From positions 2,030,538 through 2,094,537 of the forward strand of contig KL197709.1 of NCBI GenBank assembly GCA_000697665.1: a DNA stretch of 64,000 bases, written 5' to 3'. Position numbers and translations under genes: made by a program. Under the pieces are notes generated by a model. That model was not told the origin of the DNA, searched no databases, and saw only the letters and a program-made list of their open reading frames with translations. How positions within the stretch are numbered: position 1 is the stretch's first letter; the number at the start of each line of letters is the position of its first letter. Below are positions 36,650 to 49,500 of this stretch, piece after piece. The DNA comes from Jaapia argillacea MUCL 33604. Taxonomy: Eukaryota; Basidiomycota; Agaricomycetes; Jaapiales; Jaapiaceae.

Positions 36650-38993
36650 ATGAGCGGACTCGCCGACGAACTTCTTGCAGACCTCGAAGGTCTCTCTGAC
36701 GACGAGCAGCAAGAAGAAGATCCGGTCCAACCAGACCGAGAAGAACCGGAAGAGCTGTCACCATCTTCGTCGAGTCTCAAACGAAAGGCAACAGCTCAGG
36801 ATGTGGATATGTCAGACGAGGAGGAGGAAGGGGAGGGTGGCCAAGGTGAGACAGAGAATGACGAAGTCCAAGTTGGTTCGCTGGTGATGGAAGGAGGTAT
36901 CAGACCTGCCGAAGAGCTAGATGCGGAGGAGGTACAACGGATGGAGTTGGGTGCTGTGGAGGACGTGCTGAAGGTTGCGAAGCTGGAGGGAAGTAAGAGA
37001 ATGAAAGAGATCTTGAAGGTTGGTACTCTCCATATTTGAGCGCAATGACTGGGGAGGCTGAATATCAGGATAGGAAGTCGAGAAGTACCAAGCAAATCCA
37101 AGCTCTGCTACTGCGATGTCGATGCCCACTCATGCCAACCCCGAATACAATCTCATCGTGCAAGCTAACAACTTATCGGTCGATGTAGACAATGAAATTC
37201 TAGTGGTCAACAAGGTGTTTATCCCCGTAATCTCGCCACTCTTGTCTGAGTACTCATGCTACTCTCTTCATCGTTGCACAGTTCATCAGAGATCATTATC
37301 ACGACAAGTTCCCCGAACTCGAACAGCTCGTCGCAGACCCAGCAATGTACATCCGAGCCGTCCGAGCGCTGGGCAATTCTGAGGTCAGCACCCTTCCTTC
37401 CTTCCCCCCTCCACCCCTCATTTTCTCCAAATGGTTAGGATCCAACGAAAGTCGACCTCGCAGGCGTCCTACCCCCTGCAGTTATTATGTCTGTTTTGGT
37501 CACCGCCACGACCACCTCAGGACAAACCCTGGACGAAAGCCGATGGGCAGCCGTCGAACGAGCTTGTGATCTCGCAGACCGATTAGAGGAGGCTCGTAAG
37601 AAGGTCCGTCCCCATTTTCCTCATTCTCATCGTGGTGTACTTACACATGCTTCCATCAAGATATTCATGTACGTCAGCTCAAGAATGAATGTCCTAGCAC
37701 CCAACCTATCCGCTATCGTTGGTACTACTACAGCTGCCAAGTTACTAGGAGTTGCAGGTGGTCTTTCAGGGCTGGCGAAAATGCCTGCTTGTAATGTTCA
37801 CGTTAGTATCCTCCACCCTTGCTTGCCATTATCCATTGTCTAACTCTGTCGATAAATTGCAGCTTCTCGGAGCACAGAAGAAGATCGCTGCGGGATTCTC
37901 ATCGGCCACTCAAAGACGACATACAGGTTTCGTCTTCCAATCCGAAGTAGTCCAAGGGACACCGCCTGATTATCGGACCAAGATTCAGCGGACGGTAGGG
38001 GCCAAGTGTGTCCTAGCTGCTCGCATGGATTTGGAACGGAGACGGAATAGTGGTACGGTATATTCCCTCTGCATACTGATTAAATGTGATGTTAATGTGA
38101 TTGTTGGAACTGTAGGCGACTACGGAGAGGAGCTGAGAGAGAAGATTGAGAAGCAGATCGACCGATTAGCTGCTCCTCCGCCCTCCAAGATTATCAAAGC
38201 TCTCCCTGTGCCCAACGACGGACCCAAGAAACGGCGTGGTGGGAAACGGTGCGTCTGTTTCTCCAAGGGAATCAATCTGATTTCTGACCCCGACATACGC
38301 AGAGCCCGCAAAGCGAAAGAAGCCTACGCACAAACTGAACTCCGCAAACTTCAAAACAGAATGGCGTTTGGTGAAGCGGAGGAAGAAGTTGGGGCATTCG
38401 ATCAGACCAAGGGATTGGGTATGATTGGTGTTGGAACAGGCAAGGTCAGAGCTGGTGCAGGCGATGCCAGAACGAAAGGTCAGCATTTTGTTCCTACTAT
38501 TATTTTCTTTCTTTTCCTATCGTCTCTCAAGATCGCGTTGCTGATCGCCTTTCTTTGTGGGTCATACAGCGAAAATGTCGAAAGCGAACAAACTACGAAC
38601 GGCAGCTCTTACTCGCGCGGCAGCGCAGTCGGCGCAAACATCTGGGACTGCAACCTCGTTGACGGTTACACCCGTTCAAGGTAAGCTTCATTCTTCTTGC
38701 CGAGCGCAACATCTTCCTTCTTCTTCCCCTTCTATGCATGGGCGGCCGCATCCCTCCCGCATGTTTCCTACCTCCCCTCCCCGTGTCCTCCGTTTCATCA
38801 TCGTCCCTCCGATTGGCAGCTATTCTGACTTTACTGGCTTGGCCGATTCTAACTCGTGCGACTATTACTCCTATTGATAGGTTTCGAATTAACAAACCGA
38901 GCGGCAGCCGCAGCTCGCGTGAAAGAAGCCAACGAACGGTGGTTTGCTGGTGGGACTTTTTCGTTTGTTGGCCAGAAGGGTTCTACGAGTTAA
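36650..38993 (+). CDS. PRP31: U4/U6 snRNP protein Prp31
   Basis: Ten exons (36650-37018, 37074-37214, 37282-37383, 37439-37603, 37661-37801, 37863-38052, 38116-38248, 38303-38478, 38570-38680, 38881-38993) close to 546 aa. Prp31 bridges U4 snRNA and the 15.5K protein and is needed for tri-snRNP assembly. The NOSIC/Nop region (about residues 125-330) shows [73 protein letters not shown] and [14 protein letters not shown]. The basic C-terminal part ([20 protein letters not shown]) and the end [15 protein letters not shown] match the family. The N-terminus is acidic. The last intron is 200 bp, about four times the usual size here, with a strong pyrimidine tract. Confidence 0.96.
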
Positions 38994-39279
38994 AAGTGAT
39001 ATTTAGTCACTTTTGGGTTGTCCTTCACTTGAGATTTTCTTGGCGTTCTATTACAATCATCGAGCTCATCCACGAACGCATCACACGACATGTATGATAA
39101 TGCATGGTGATGGTATTGCTATACTAGCTGCGTGATGGTTGTAGAAGAATAAAACAGAAAAACTCGTACATGTAACTGCTCTGAACTCCGATAGATATAT
39201 ACAACAAGCAAGGACAGGAACGTTCACGACTGAAACAGCGAAGAAGCAAAGCAGAGGCAAAGTCTATGCGGGGTGGGTG

Positions 39280-40070
39280 TTAGTTAGCCCCTGGATGAGC
39301 CGTCGCTACTGTTTGCCCCGTTACTACGCTCTGTGTCACATCGATGAAGCCCTTTTGCTTGGGATCTGACATTGTTGATCGTTTCTGTCTGTAATCCCGG
39401 ATTGCAGATCGGATAGCGTCTTCTGCCAACACTGTACATTCACCATCAGCTACCGCACTTCACGTACCGGAAGAAAAAAAGGACGTACTGGAACAATGCA
39501 GCTTGACAGGGGGCAACGACAACTCCTTTGCAATCTCGGTGTTCTTGATCTTCTCGGCGTCTTCGAGCTTTAAGCCCTTGACGCGCTCGGTCATGTAGGA
39601 GGAAGAGGCGATGGCGGAACCGCAACCGAATGTTTTGAATTTGACGTCTGAGATGACGCCGTTTTCGTCAACTCTGATTTGGAGTTTCATCACGTCTCCG
39701 CAACTGAAAGGAGAAAGGGTGGTGTGAGTAAGCTTGGAGGTGGACAAGACAATGATGGCGGCGGCGGCTGTGGCGACACAATGGTGAAAGGCGGAAGAAA
39801 GACGTACGCGGGTGCTCCGACAAGCCCTGTCCCAACATCCTTGTCGTTCTTGGGTAACGAGCCAACCTACAGCGGGTCGACGGCGTTATCAGATACACGA
39901 GACGCCGACACTCCAGAACCATGACCCACATTTCTGGGATTCTCATAATGGGAAATAACCTTTTCATGGTAGGCTCTCGCCAACACTCTACTCGCTCCTG
40001 AGCTGGACGCCACCACCGTTCTCGAAGATGAGGCATTTAATACTGATTTTGAGATTGCTGAGCGGAACAT
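39280..40070 (-). CDS. ISU1: Mitochondrial Fe-S cluster scaffold Isu1
   Basis: Four exons (40070-39930, 39866-39808, 39703-39489, 39431-39280) give 188 aa. The Ser/Arg-rich N-terminus (about 30 residues) is a mitochondrial presequence. The mature protein starts near [20 protein letters not shown]. Cluster ligands are Cys68 and Asp70 (ACGD), Cys94 (FGCGSA), and His136-Cys137 (LPPVKLHC). The LPPVK segment (130-134) is the Hsp70 (Ssq1/HscA) binding site. The C-terminus has an extension (about 30 residues, rich in Thr, Val and Gln) beyond the usual end. Isu1 assembles [2Fe-2S] clusters that later feed Fe-S enzymes such as LEU1 in this window. Confidence 0.96.
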
Positions 40071-40469
40071 TGTGGATTGGAGCTGGAGGGACGAGTGGAA
40101 GGGAAAAGGGAAGAGAATGCCGGGTTGATATACCCGCTGTCGTCAGAAGTGTGGCGGGCGGAGTCTGAATCTGTTGCGATCGGTGGGCATGATTTATCAG
40201 ATAACTCACGCAGAGTTTGCGCAGAGTTCCAACTCGGAGGTACGGCTTGCAGTATGTCTCGGTATGTTGTCTTTTACTGGCTATATGCTACCTGTATGCG
40301 TCTTTGCAGTCTGTATTCTGCATATATGCTGATTATATTTGCGATTTAAACCAGGTTTATCAGATCGCCGCCAAGGGCGTTAGCAAATGATGGTCGGGAA
40401 ACTCATCCGACCAATCGGAGATAGCTCTCGCAAGCGCTGATTGGCTGCAGTGCTTGTCTCTGGTCCACC
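40071..40469. other. Divergent promoter region between ISU1 and TAF9
   Basis: About 400 bp between divergent starts, with a mildly AT-rich middle (near 40270-40350). No gene or repeat is supported. Confidence 0.4.
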
Positions 40470-41391
40470 ATGTCGCGTCCTCCGCTCGCAGACACTCTGC
40501 CCCCAACTGCCCGTGCAATTGCCCTTCTCCTCGCCTCAACTCCAACAGTCGCAGATGCTCAACCAGGCGTCCTCCACCAACTCCTCGAATTCTCACATCG
40601 CTATTCTGCCCAAGTCCTCTCAGATGCCCAGGTTTATGCCGAGCATGCTGGGAGGGGAGCCGGCGGAGGAAAGATTGAGATGGACGATGTCGTGCTTGCC
40701 GTCCAGGCAAGAGTAGGTTGGGAGTTCGGGGGGAGAGTACCAAAAGAGGTCCGTCGTTTAGGTATTCCAACTGTCTTCTCTCCCTAACGTCGCGTTGCAG
40801 TATATCCTATCCTTAGCAACCCAAACAAACTCCCTACCCCTCCCCTCCGTCCCAGAAGTATTCGGCGTCCGTCTCCCACCAGTAGCCGAAACCCTCACCT
40901 CCGTCGATTTTGACCTCATCCCGAACAAACCTCCACCAGGCGTAAAGATATTCGACGAAGAAATCGAAACCGTCGAAGAGAGCGAGTCTGATTTTGATGA
41001 TGAAGATGGAGATGGAGAGGAAGACGATGATATGGAGTTGACCGCTGGTGGTGGGATGGCTGACCAGGTTATGAGAGATCCGTCCTTCTCTTCACCAGCG
41101 GGTTTGTATGGGCAATCTCAGACTCAACAACATGGTCCACCGATATCGGCTCTACAAACACCTTCAGACGTGGATATGATCAATACGCCCATCCTCCCCC
41201 ACGTCCCCGTAGCATCTGGCCTGGGAGACGAGGGCGAGGGCACGGACGAGGAAGAAGACGGCCTCTTTGCGGGTGGAGACGAAGATGAGGAGAGCGGTGG
41301 GGACGATGCTATGGAGGATGTCACTGGTAATGGCGTGGCCGAGGTGAATGGTCTCAAGAGGAAGTTGGTAGAAGAGGAGGATTATGACTAG
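40470..41391 (+). CDS. TAF9: TBP-associated factor 9 (TFIID/SAGA histone-fold protein)
   Basis: Two exons (40470-40748, 40801-41391) give 289 aa. Residues ~5-95 form the TAF9 histone fold: PPTARAIALLLASTPTVADA, GVLHQLLEFSHRYSAQVLSD, AQVYAEHAG and KIEMDDVVLAVQAR. It is followed by NSLPLPSVPEVFGVRLPP, the conserved TAF9 linker. The C-terminal half is acidic (DDEDGDGEEDDD and a second acidic run) and disordered. TAF9 pairs with TAF6 in TFIID and SAGA. The intron (52 bp) interrupts the end of the histone fold and the frame is preserved. Confidence 0.95.
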
Positions 41392-41647
41392 TTTCCTAGC
41401 GTTTCCAGTTGAGTTTTCACTGTGGCATGGCATGTGTGTATTATATGGCGTCTAGTAGTCAGAATGTATCTACCACTTGTCCCACTGATGAAAAGACAGA
41501 CCGGAATCGGGTCACGACAAAACAATAAACATAATCCCGAACTGCATGTGTCCAAACTGAAACCTCTCCAACGAAATCTACCCTGTAAAACCACATACGA
41601 GAGACCGGACAAACACATACTAGACTGGCCATATGTACCTCAAAACC

Positions 41648-43450
41648 TCACAACCTACCCTTGCCACCAAACATCATCTGCGCCGCTATCGCGAACAACA
41701 AGATGAACAGAGTCACAAGGATCAGAATAAACGTTCCCCATCCTACCAAAGCCAAAATCAGATTCCTTCATGCACTGTATACCTCAGCACAGAAAAAAGA
41801 CACGCACCACCAGCCTGGAAATCAGGAACTTCAACGATCCTGACACTATTGTCTGCACTACCTGATATGAGGAGGTTGGAAGTTGGGTTGAAAGCTATAG
41901 TGGTGGGTGGGAACTCGTGGGCTCGGAGAATGGTCAACAGGGGCTGGGTAGAGTGTGTTAATGGGTGAAGGGTGGAGTGGGTGGATGATACGTACTGCTA
42001 GTGTTTGGGCGTCGAGGATACCTATTGAGAGATCTGACGAGCCATAGGCGAGCATCTTCCCATCGGGACTGCATCGCAGGTTAGCCTCTGCAGACCACGC
42101 ACGAACGATCGCCCTTGAAGCGAACAAACTCACCTGATACTGAATACAGTAATACCCTTCTCTCCAACCTTCCTCACCTTGGTCACTTTCCACGTCTTCG
42201 TATTCCATTTACACACGTATGCTTTTCTCGTTGATGATTTGGATGAGGAGGAGCGGGAGCGAGGGGAGGGTGTGGTATTTGAGATTGTGTAGAGGGTTTG
42301 AGGGTCCGTTGGGTGAAACCTATCATGCCAGATTGAGTGAACATTTGATTGCAAGAGTGGTGGGGAGAGGGTAATGTGACGTAGACATACTTGGCAGCAC
42401 GGAATGTACTTGGGCCTTCCTCTCCCGGTAGCTTAGGTCTGTCGATTGTCTGGACGAGCTCCAGAGCAGAAAGAGCGGATTCTTTTTGTTTGCCTTTCTT
42501 TTCTTGAGAGGATGATGGGGGTAAAGCGTAGATTAGGAGGGAGAGGGTCGTCACTAGGATTAACTGGGAGGGTGCAAGTCAGCCATAGTGGTTGTCAATG
42601 ACTAGGGAAGACGTACTTGTGTTGAAGAAAAGGTAGCATCATAGATCTCGGCTTTACCGTCGACGTGGAGGTCGCTTGCAAGACGAACGAGGGAGGGGTA
42701 GGATAACAGGCTGGCCTGAAGGGTGAAAGAACAAGCCGAGTTATGTGACAGCTTGTTCAGGTGAATAGAGATGAACGCACGTCGTGTGATCCTGCTACTA
42801 ATAGGACGTCTCCAGTAGGGGCGAATACTGTTACTTTCTATCCGAGACAAATTCAGTATATCGATATCTGAAGTGAGGGGCTGGCTAGGTACCTGGTAAT
42901 CTTCTGTATCACCAGCTGCCAAGGTACCCTGAGATGTAGTGAATTCGAGTCTGTTGCAGAGGTTCAGCGTGTGGGCGGACGAGAGGGGAAGTGGATATGT
43001 ACTCGTTATCGTCCACCCCATATATCCGACAATTCAGATTCTCGCCCGTCTGTAATTGGTCGAGGGAGCTGTTGATACCACATACCACCGACTTGGTCTT
43101 TATACCAATGTCACGTCAGATAGGAAAGATGGGGGAGGTGATGGGATAGGTAACCTCGATGTGAGCAGCCATGCTCATGGGCACGTCCTCACCGCTCAGC
43201 AACTCCAACTCATTCACCAACTCAAAACTCTTCTCACTCTCAACTCTGTACAGCCTCTTCAACAACGAACATCTACCATCAAAACATGCGGGGCAATCTC
43301 GAAAGATGTAGTGACACGTACCAATTTATTCTTAATGCCGCTCTTTGTTGACCCACCTCCGCCTCCCAAGACCAGCTCATTGGGTGAGACGAATGCAGCA
43401 GAGTAAATTGGAAATGAGGGAATTGGATGTGTCGAGTGTTTGGTACGCAT
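41648..43450 (-). CDS. SEC12: Sec12-like guanine nucleotide exchange factor for Sar1 (WD40, ER membrane)
   Basis: Eleven exons (43450-43322, 43256-43155, 43091-43003, 42950-42893, 42837-42781, 42715-42617, 42563-42391, 42319-42134, 42068-41996, 41943-41808, 41742-41648) close to 398 aa. Sec12 starts COPII coat assembly by loading Sar1 with GTP at the ER. The N-terminus has FVSPNELVLGGGGGSTKSGI, the PREB/Sec12 K-loop signature. WD-like blades follow (FAPTGDVLLVAGSHDASLLS, SPDGKMLAYGSSDLSIGILD, TSNLLISGSADNSVRIVEVP). A single C-terminal membrane span (FILILVTLFILLFAIAA) with a very short lumenal end places the propeller in the cytosol. Confidence 0.93.
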
Positions 43451-43751
43451 CGTGTTAGCCGACGAGAAACAGGAGAAAGTAGCGAGGAGGAAAAGGAGAG
43501 ACGTGTAAGTTTGGTAAACGGGCTTCGGGGGTTGTGTGCGCAAAGTCCGTCTTTGCCGATGACGAATGTGCGTGCGGCAATTGTCCCCTGCTTGTCTTTG
43601 CCGTCCCCGTGCTGCGAGGATGCCTTTGCGGTTTGACTGCTGTTTGCTTTGAGCGACCTCCACAAGCTTCCGCTCCACTCCATTATTTTTATTCTTTGGT
43701 ACCGCTCTTATCTCCGTCGCTACTTTGCTTGAAGCCTTCAAGACCGTCAAA
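43451..43751. other. Divergent promoter region between SEC12 and the NIPA-like transporter
   Basis: About 300 bp between the two starts. Frames open through it on the minus strand, but their sequence is unlike the Sec12 N-terminus. Confidence 0.4.
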
Positions 43752-46076
43752 ATGCATATACCCAACCTCATCCCCGAATACCTTCATATCCCATGGCCCT
43801 CAATATTCCAATCGGACAGCACTATCGTCGACAAACTACCTCATGTAACAATGTCCACGTTCATCGGAATCACCGTGGCCATCTCAGGCAACATCCTCAT
43901 CTCCCTCGCTCTCAACTTGCAGAAATTGGCGCATAGGAGGTTGGAGGCGGAGAAAGTTGAGTTGGCAAAGGCGTCAAACGATCGGAACAATAAGAATCAG
44001 GCGGGCGTTAATGGGACTCCTGGAAGGAGAAGGGCGAACTTTGAGGCGAGGGAGGTTGTTAGAGAGGATGAGGAGGAGGACGATGAAGGAGGAAGTTTAG
44101 CGGGGACCGAGTTGGCTGTGCAGGACGCGGGTGGAAGGAATGGTGATATCGATATTATGGACACCGAACCCCTGCTTGCAGGTGAAACCTCCTCCCCTCG
44201 CGATTATGGTGTAAATGCCGGTCGACGAACCCCTACCTCTCGTAATCGCGCCCTCAGTCCACCTCGTACATTCATCTCTCGTTTCCTGCCTTTCCGATCA
44301 GGAAACCGAAGAGAACCCCAGAGGACGTTGTTGCCGGTGGATGTGACGACTGCTGATGAGCTGCATGAGCAAGCCAAGAGCAGAAGGAAGCACAAGAAAC
44401 ATAGTGCAAAGGGACGCGGTCAGGATGGCGCGGAGGATCACGCCGAAGAAAGTCGATACCTGAAGTCAAAGTTATGGTATGCATGACTTGAGCCCTATTT
44501 GGATTGATGTTTACGCCGTCCCACAGGTGGTCAGGCTTCTTGCTCATGAACGTCGGTGAGATGGGCAACTTTATCTCCTACGCTTTCGCCCCTGCATCTG
44601 TCGTCGCGCCACTTGGGACAGTACGCACTATCCACCTCAGTTTTCCAAGTTTAGCGAGCTGATTGCATCCTCATAGTTCGCCCTGATAGCAAACTGTATC
44701 TTCGCACCGGTAATGCTCCACGAACGTTTTCGTACAGTGCGTCACCTCACCCAAATACCACCTACTCCCTTATCTAACCTTCTTCCTACAGCTCGACATA
44801 TTTGGCGTTTTTGTAGCCATCGTTGGGGCCATAACTGTCGTGCTATCGTCTAATACCTCCGACACGAAATTAGACCCAGAAGGTCTCATCAAAGCTATTT
44901 CTCAACATGTTTTCATTGCATACTCTATCCTATATGCTGTCGGCGCTGTTATCCTAGCCGGGATGTCTCACGGAGAAGCAGGAAGGAAGTGGGTCTTTGT
45001 GGATGTGGGTTTGTGTGCTCTGTTCGGTTAGTCACTTTGTGTCATTTGTTAGATTTGAATCTCATTCGAGTGGATATGGTGCTGATTCTACTTTTGTTTG
45101 TAAATAGGCGGATTTACTGTGTTGTCGACCAAGGGTGTCTCTACGCTGTTGACGACTCGGGGACTTGAAATGTTCGCCGAGTGGATATCCTATCCACTGA
45201 TCGTGGTTCTGGTTGCAACTGGTGTTGGACAAATTCGTTATTTAAATCGCGCGTTGATGCGATTTGACAGCAAGGTCATTCCCTGTGATCTCTTCTAAAG
45301 GACATTAATAACATATTCTATTCGTACAGGTCGTGATCCCAATTCAATTCGTTCTATTCAACTTATCAGCGATAGTTGGTTCTGCAATCCTTTATGGCGA
45401 CTTCCGCAGGGCCACATTTCACGAAATGGTCACTTTCCTCTACGGCTGCGCAGCAACGTTCGCCGGGGTATTCATTATTGCTTGGGCTCCTGCCACCGAC
45501 GCCAATTCCAATGACATTGATGCTGAGTCAGAGGCTGGCGCTGATGCTCAGAGTGAAAACGGCGTTGATCGGGATAGTTTGTTTGGGAGTGTGGGAAGGA
45601 GAGGGAGGGCGACGCTTGTTCTTCCTAGTGGAATGGGTAGTCCCCAGATTGGCAGTCCGGTTTTAAGGCATAAGCCCAGCTCGGTTGGTTTGATGGGCTT
45701 ATCTCCCGCTCAGGTACGTTTGAACAGAGTTGTTCTGCTTATTCGGGAATAACTGGTCTCATGCAAACGTTCGTGCAAACAGGGTTTGTTGCTTGTACAT
45801 ACACCGCCACACGAAGGAATCCCTCTCCCTCCCCGATCGAATCACCCCCATTATACCCATCCCAACAATTCGGATCCAGATAGGGTTTTGGACAGCCCCG
45901 ATATAACAAGGAGGAGAAGGGCAATCAGTTGGGTCGGAGAGGAAGTGCAAGGGAGGAATAGGAGCCAGGAGAGGAGAAGAATGGCTACTATGTATGGCGG
46001 AAGTCCGACTCAGGCTTCACCAAGAGCTGGTGGAACTCGGGAGAGTAGTTTGGCCAGAAATGGTGGTGGGAGGTAA
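43752..46076 (+). CDS. NIPA-type magnesium transporter (DUF803)
   Basis: Seven exons (43752-44476, 44527-44620, 44677-44736, 44792-45026, 45108-45274, 45330-45713, 45783-46076) close to 652 aa. The NIPA core has about nine membrane segments. The first (FIGITVAISGNILISLALNL) is separated by a ~190-residue charged loop from the rest (SGFLLMNVGEMGNFISYAFA, PASVVAPLGTFALIANCIFA, IFGVFVAIVGAITVVLSS, LIVVLVATGVGQIRYLNRAL, FVLFNLSAIVGSAILYGDFR). The C-terminal ~190 residues are polar and probably cytosolic. NIPA proteins move Mg2+. The long insert after helix 1 is common in fungal members. Start 43752 was chosen; an in-frame ATG at 43851 is an alternative just before the first helix. Confidence 0.9.
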
Positions 46077-46568
46077 GAACGGCGGGAGGAGTATTTTATG
46101 TGAGACATTTCGTCCTTGGGTTTTGGAAGAAGCAAACTGACGGTGTCCTTGGTTTTCAGTCATAGACAATGTTGCACGCATATCTGTTGTATTATCCTTG
46201 CGATGCTTAATCCGATATCCGGATCCCACTCCGTCAACCCCTAACCATACCCTCACGACACGACACTTCTGAGGCTATTTACAGCGTTCTCTTCTCCCTG
46301 TTTTAGGTCCAATATGTCAATGTTATCTATCAACACTCGTTATCTCCTTCTATCGCTCTGGAGTACGTTCAAGCGACGCTTCTCCAACCTCCACCTCCCA
46401 CACCCGAAATACCCAGTCTTATCAGGGTCCTTGGCCTTAACACATCCCCAGCCGTCGGCTTACCATGCCGTCATCCTCTTTTTCGTTCAATCTCCTTGTG
46501 CTTGACTTATCCATACTATAGTCCTCACCAGGCGGCACCTACGTCTTGCGCAACACCATTAGATCGTT
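46077..46568. other. Intergenic region, promoter of the DUR3-like gene
   Basis: About 490 bp. The last 150 bp before the DUR3 start are rich in C and T. No gene is supported; GATA-type nitrogen sites would be worth scanning for. Confidence 0.4.
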
Positions 46569-49500
46569 ATGGCCGAAGTTCCAACTCTTTTCAGCCCCTC
46601 CATGGGCTGGGGACTGATCATTGGTCTCGGAACTGCATTCGCAGTGATCATGAGTTGTCTTTCTTGGTGAGTTCCTCAATTCATATCTCAATGTCCTATC
46701 TTATTCTGTTTGATGGATGTAGGGCGCTATCGAAACATTCGGGTGAAGTCCAGGACAGCGAGCAGTTTATGACCGCCAAGCATCAAATCAGGACGGGATT
46801 GACGGCGTCTGCTGTTGTGAGCTCGTGGACGATTGCTAGTACTTTGCTTACTGTAAGTTCGACGTTCATGAAAGTAGGACGCCTCATTGACGTGACATGT
46901 TTGTTAGTCGACCTCGTATGGCTTTTCCTATGGGGTCTCTGGACCCTTTTGGTATGGTGCGTTTGTGAATGTGCTAGTAATCGATAAATATTGTCCTGAA
47001 TCGCCCGCAAATAGGTGCTGGGGGTAGGTTGATCTTGGCCTGCTTCTTGACAATAAATTGATTGTGTTGGGATATAGCTTGCGTCCAGATATGTTAGTGC
47101 ACGGCATCTTCCCTATCGCTCCCGAGACTGATTTCTGAACCCAGTGCTCTTCGTGACCCTCGCGATTGAACTTAAACGCAAGGCACCCACAGCGCATACT
47201 TTTCTTGAAGGTGCTTTCCCTTCCCTTCCCCCCAATATTTTGACTTACGCTTCGCCATAGTTGTTAAGATTCGATACGGAGCGGCAGGACACATCACGCT
47301 GGCCTGTTATTCGATGATTTTCCAGGTCAGCCTTGACCTCTTCACAAGTCGGACTGAGTCGGATTGCTAACGTCCTCCAGTTCGTGACAACGGTCAACTT
47401 ACTGGTAGGAGGAAGTAGTATATATCACGCGGTAACCGGAATGCCGTCAGTTTCCTCGCCCGATCAGGAGGCTTTCCTTGGCTAAGACAGGTGTTGATAG
47501 GTCCGAGGCGGGATGCTTGCTCCTACCATTAGGCGTCATGGTGTATACGCTCTTTGGTGGAATCAAGGCCACATTTCTGTTCGGATCTCTCATGATTGTT
47601 ATTCAGCTGGGATCTAATATTTTTTTCGTGACAGGACGGATTGGGTAAGCGCCCAAATGTTCTTCCTATTGTTTCTTCACCTTTCTTTCGATGTCAGGTG
47701 CATACAGTGGTGTTATATGTTATCATCCTGATGTCTCTGTTTGTCGTGTATGCGACGGGAAAAAAGGTTGGAAGCCCGGATCGGAGTGTGTCATTCTCTT
47801 TGAACTTATTGAAACTTCACTTACTATTTGGGACAGTGTATGAGTTGTTAGAGCAAGCCGCGAAATTACGCAAGTTTCCATTTTATATGGGGACGCCCTG
47901 TAACTAACCGAACTCTACATGACACAGATCCTGTAGAGGGAAATGCACAGGGGTCGTACTTGACCATGACTTCGATTCAGGGTGCGTCGTTGAAGAAAAT
48001 CTTATGGTATATCAACTAATCGTCTGCACAAGGTGGTTACATCGGAGCAATTTTTGTTGGTGTGTTTTCCTTTCCCACTTTACAAATTTACCCTTTTTGA
48101 CGCGAAACCCTCCAGGTGCTGGGTTTGCAGCTGCAGTAGACTCCGAACTGTTTCAAAAGGCCATTGCTGCCAGTCCAGAGTCTACTATTGGTGGCTACGT
48201 GAGTTTTACCAGGTTGTTGCTCTCGGCAATTCTGTTGGACTAATGCTGTGGGACGCCTGGCTAGCTCTTGGTAAGTTGACACGGATCGTCGATAGGGGAA
48301 TATTGCGCTGACGAATTTTTTTAATCAGGTCGGACTAGCATGGTTTGCTGTGAGTCCCAACGAGACCTTCCTGCTCCATTTCCTGCCTACATCCTCTCCC
48401 TAGATTCCGTTTTGCCTAGCAACTACTTGGGGTTTGGCTGGCGCTGCGCTAGAATCTGACCCTCAATGGCCTGGTTACCCTGCCAGAATGACTCCCCAGC
48501 AGGTCAGCGAGGGTCTTGGCTTACCCTGGGCTGCGAGTGTCGTCATGGGAAAGGGCGGTGCTGCTGCCATTCTCGTCAGTAGTCTCCTCGTCTTTTGCGA
48601 ATCCTTGGCGACTATCCACTGACCATCGATAAACAGGTGATGATCTTCATGGCTGTAAGTGACGGCTACAGAGGCAGGACCTTCGTTGAACAACAAGCTT
48701 AGGTGACGAGTTGCATGAGCTCTGAAATTCTTGCAACCACCGCATTGATGACTTATGACGTATACCGGTCATATGTCAATCCAAAAGCAACGGGAAAGCA
48801 ACTTATGCGCTTCTCTCAATGGGTTATCGTTGGCTTTAGTCTGATTACAGGATGCGTTGCCATTGGGCTGATCCATGCTGGGTGACTCTACTTCGGTAAC
48901 TGACTCCCTTTTAATACTAACTTTCGAGATGACATCCTTTGAAGTTTCACGACCAGTTATATCATTACCGCCATCGGCATTGTTGTCGATTCTGCTGTTG
49001 TTCCCATGTCTTGTACTATCCTCGTACGTGTGGCTCTTCGTTCGCAGATGGGTGTTTGATTCTGACGCGTCATATACAGTGGAAGAGACAATCAAAGCCA
49101 GCCGTCATCTTAGCTCCCATTATGGGCACTATTTGTGGCCTAGGTTCTTGGCTAGGCTACACATATCATGCATACGGAGCGTTAACCATCACCACCACAT
49201 GTTTGAAGTTCTTTTACTCGTTGCGATTGCCTGCTCACGTCCATTTCCAGCTCAAAATCTGCCCCTCGTCATTGGCAACATGGTCTCCTTTACATCGCCG
49301 GTATGTTGCCATCAATTGATCCTCCGTCGCGGTATTCACCTCTACTTCCTCCGAGAGATGGTCTTTACACCGTTTCTGACCTTGTTTTACCCTCAAAACT
49401 ACGACTGTGAGCTATTATCGCCGTAGAGTGACCCTCTCTGACGACCTTGACGCAGGGGAGCTATTCAAGAAAATCGAGGTCGCCGATGACTCTGAGGTCG

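Noticed and set aside
48199-48328. Possible extra exon in DUR3 (a frame reading GNSVGLMLWDAWLAL)
   Set aside because: Adding it would need a 14-bp intron before it. Skipping it gives GGYVGLAWFAIPF, which fits DUR3.
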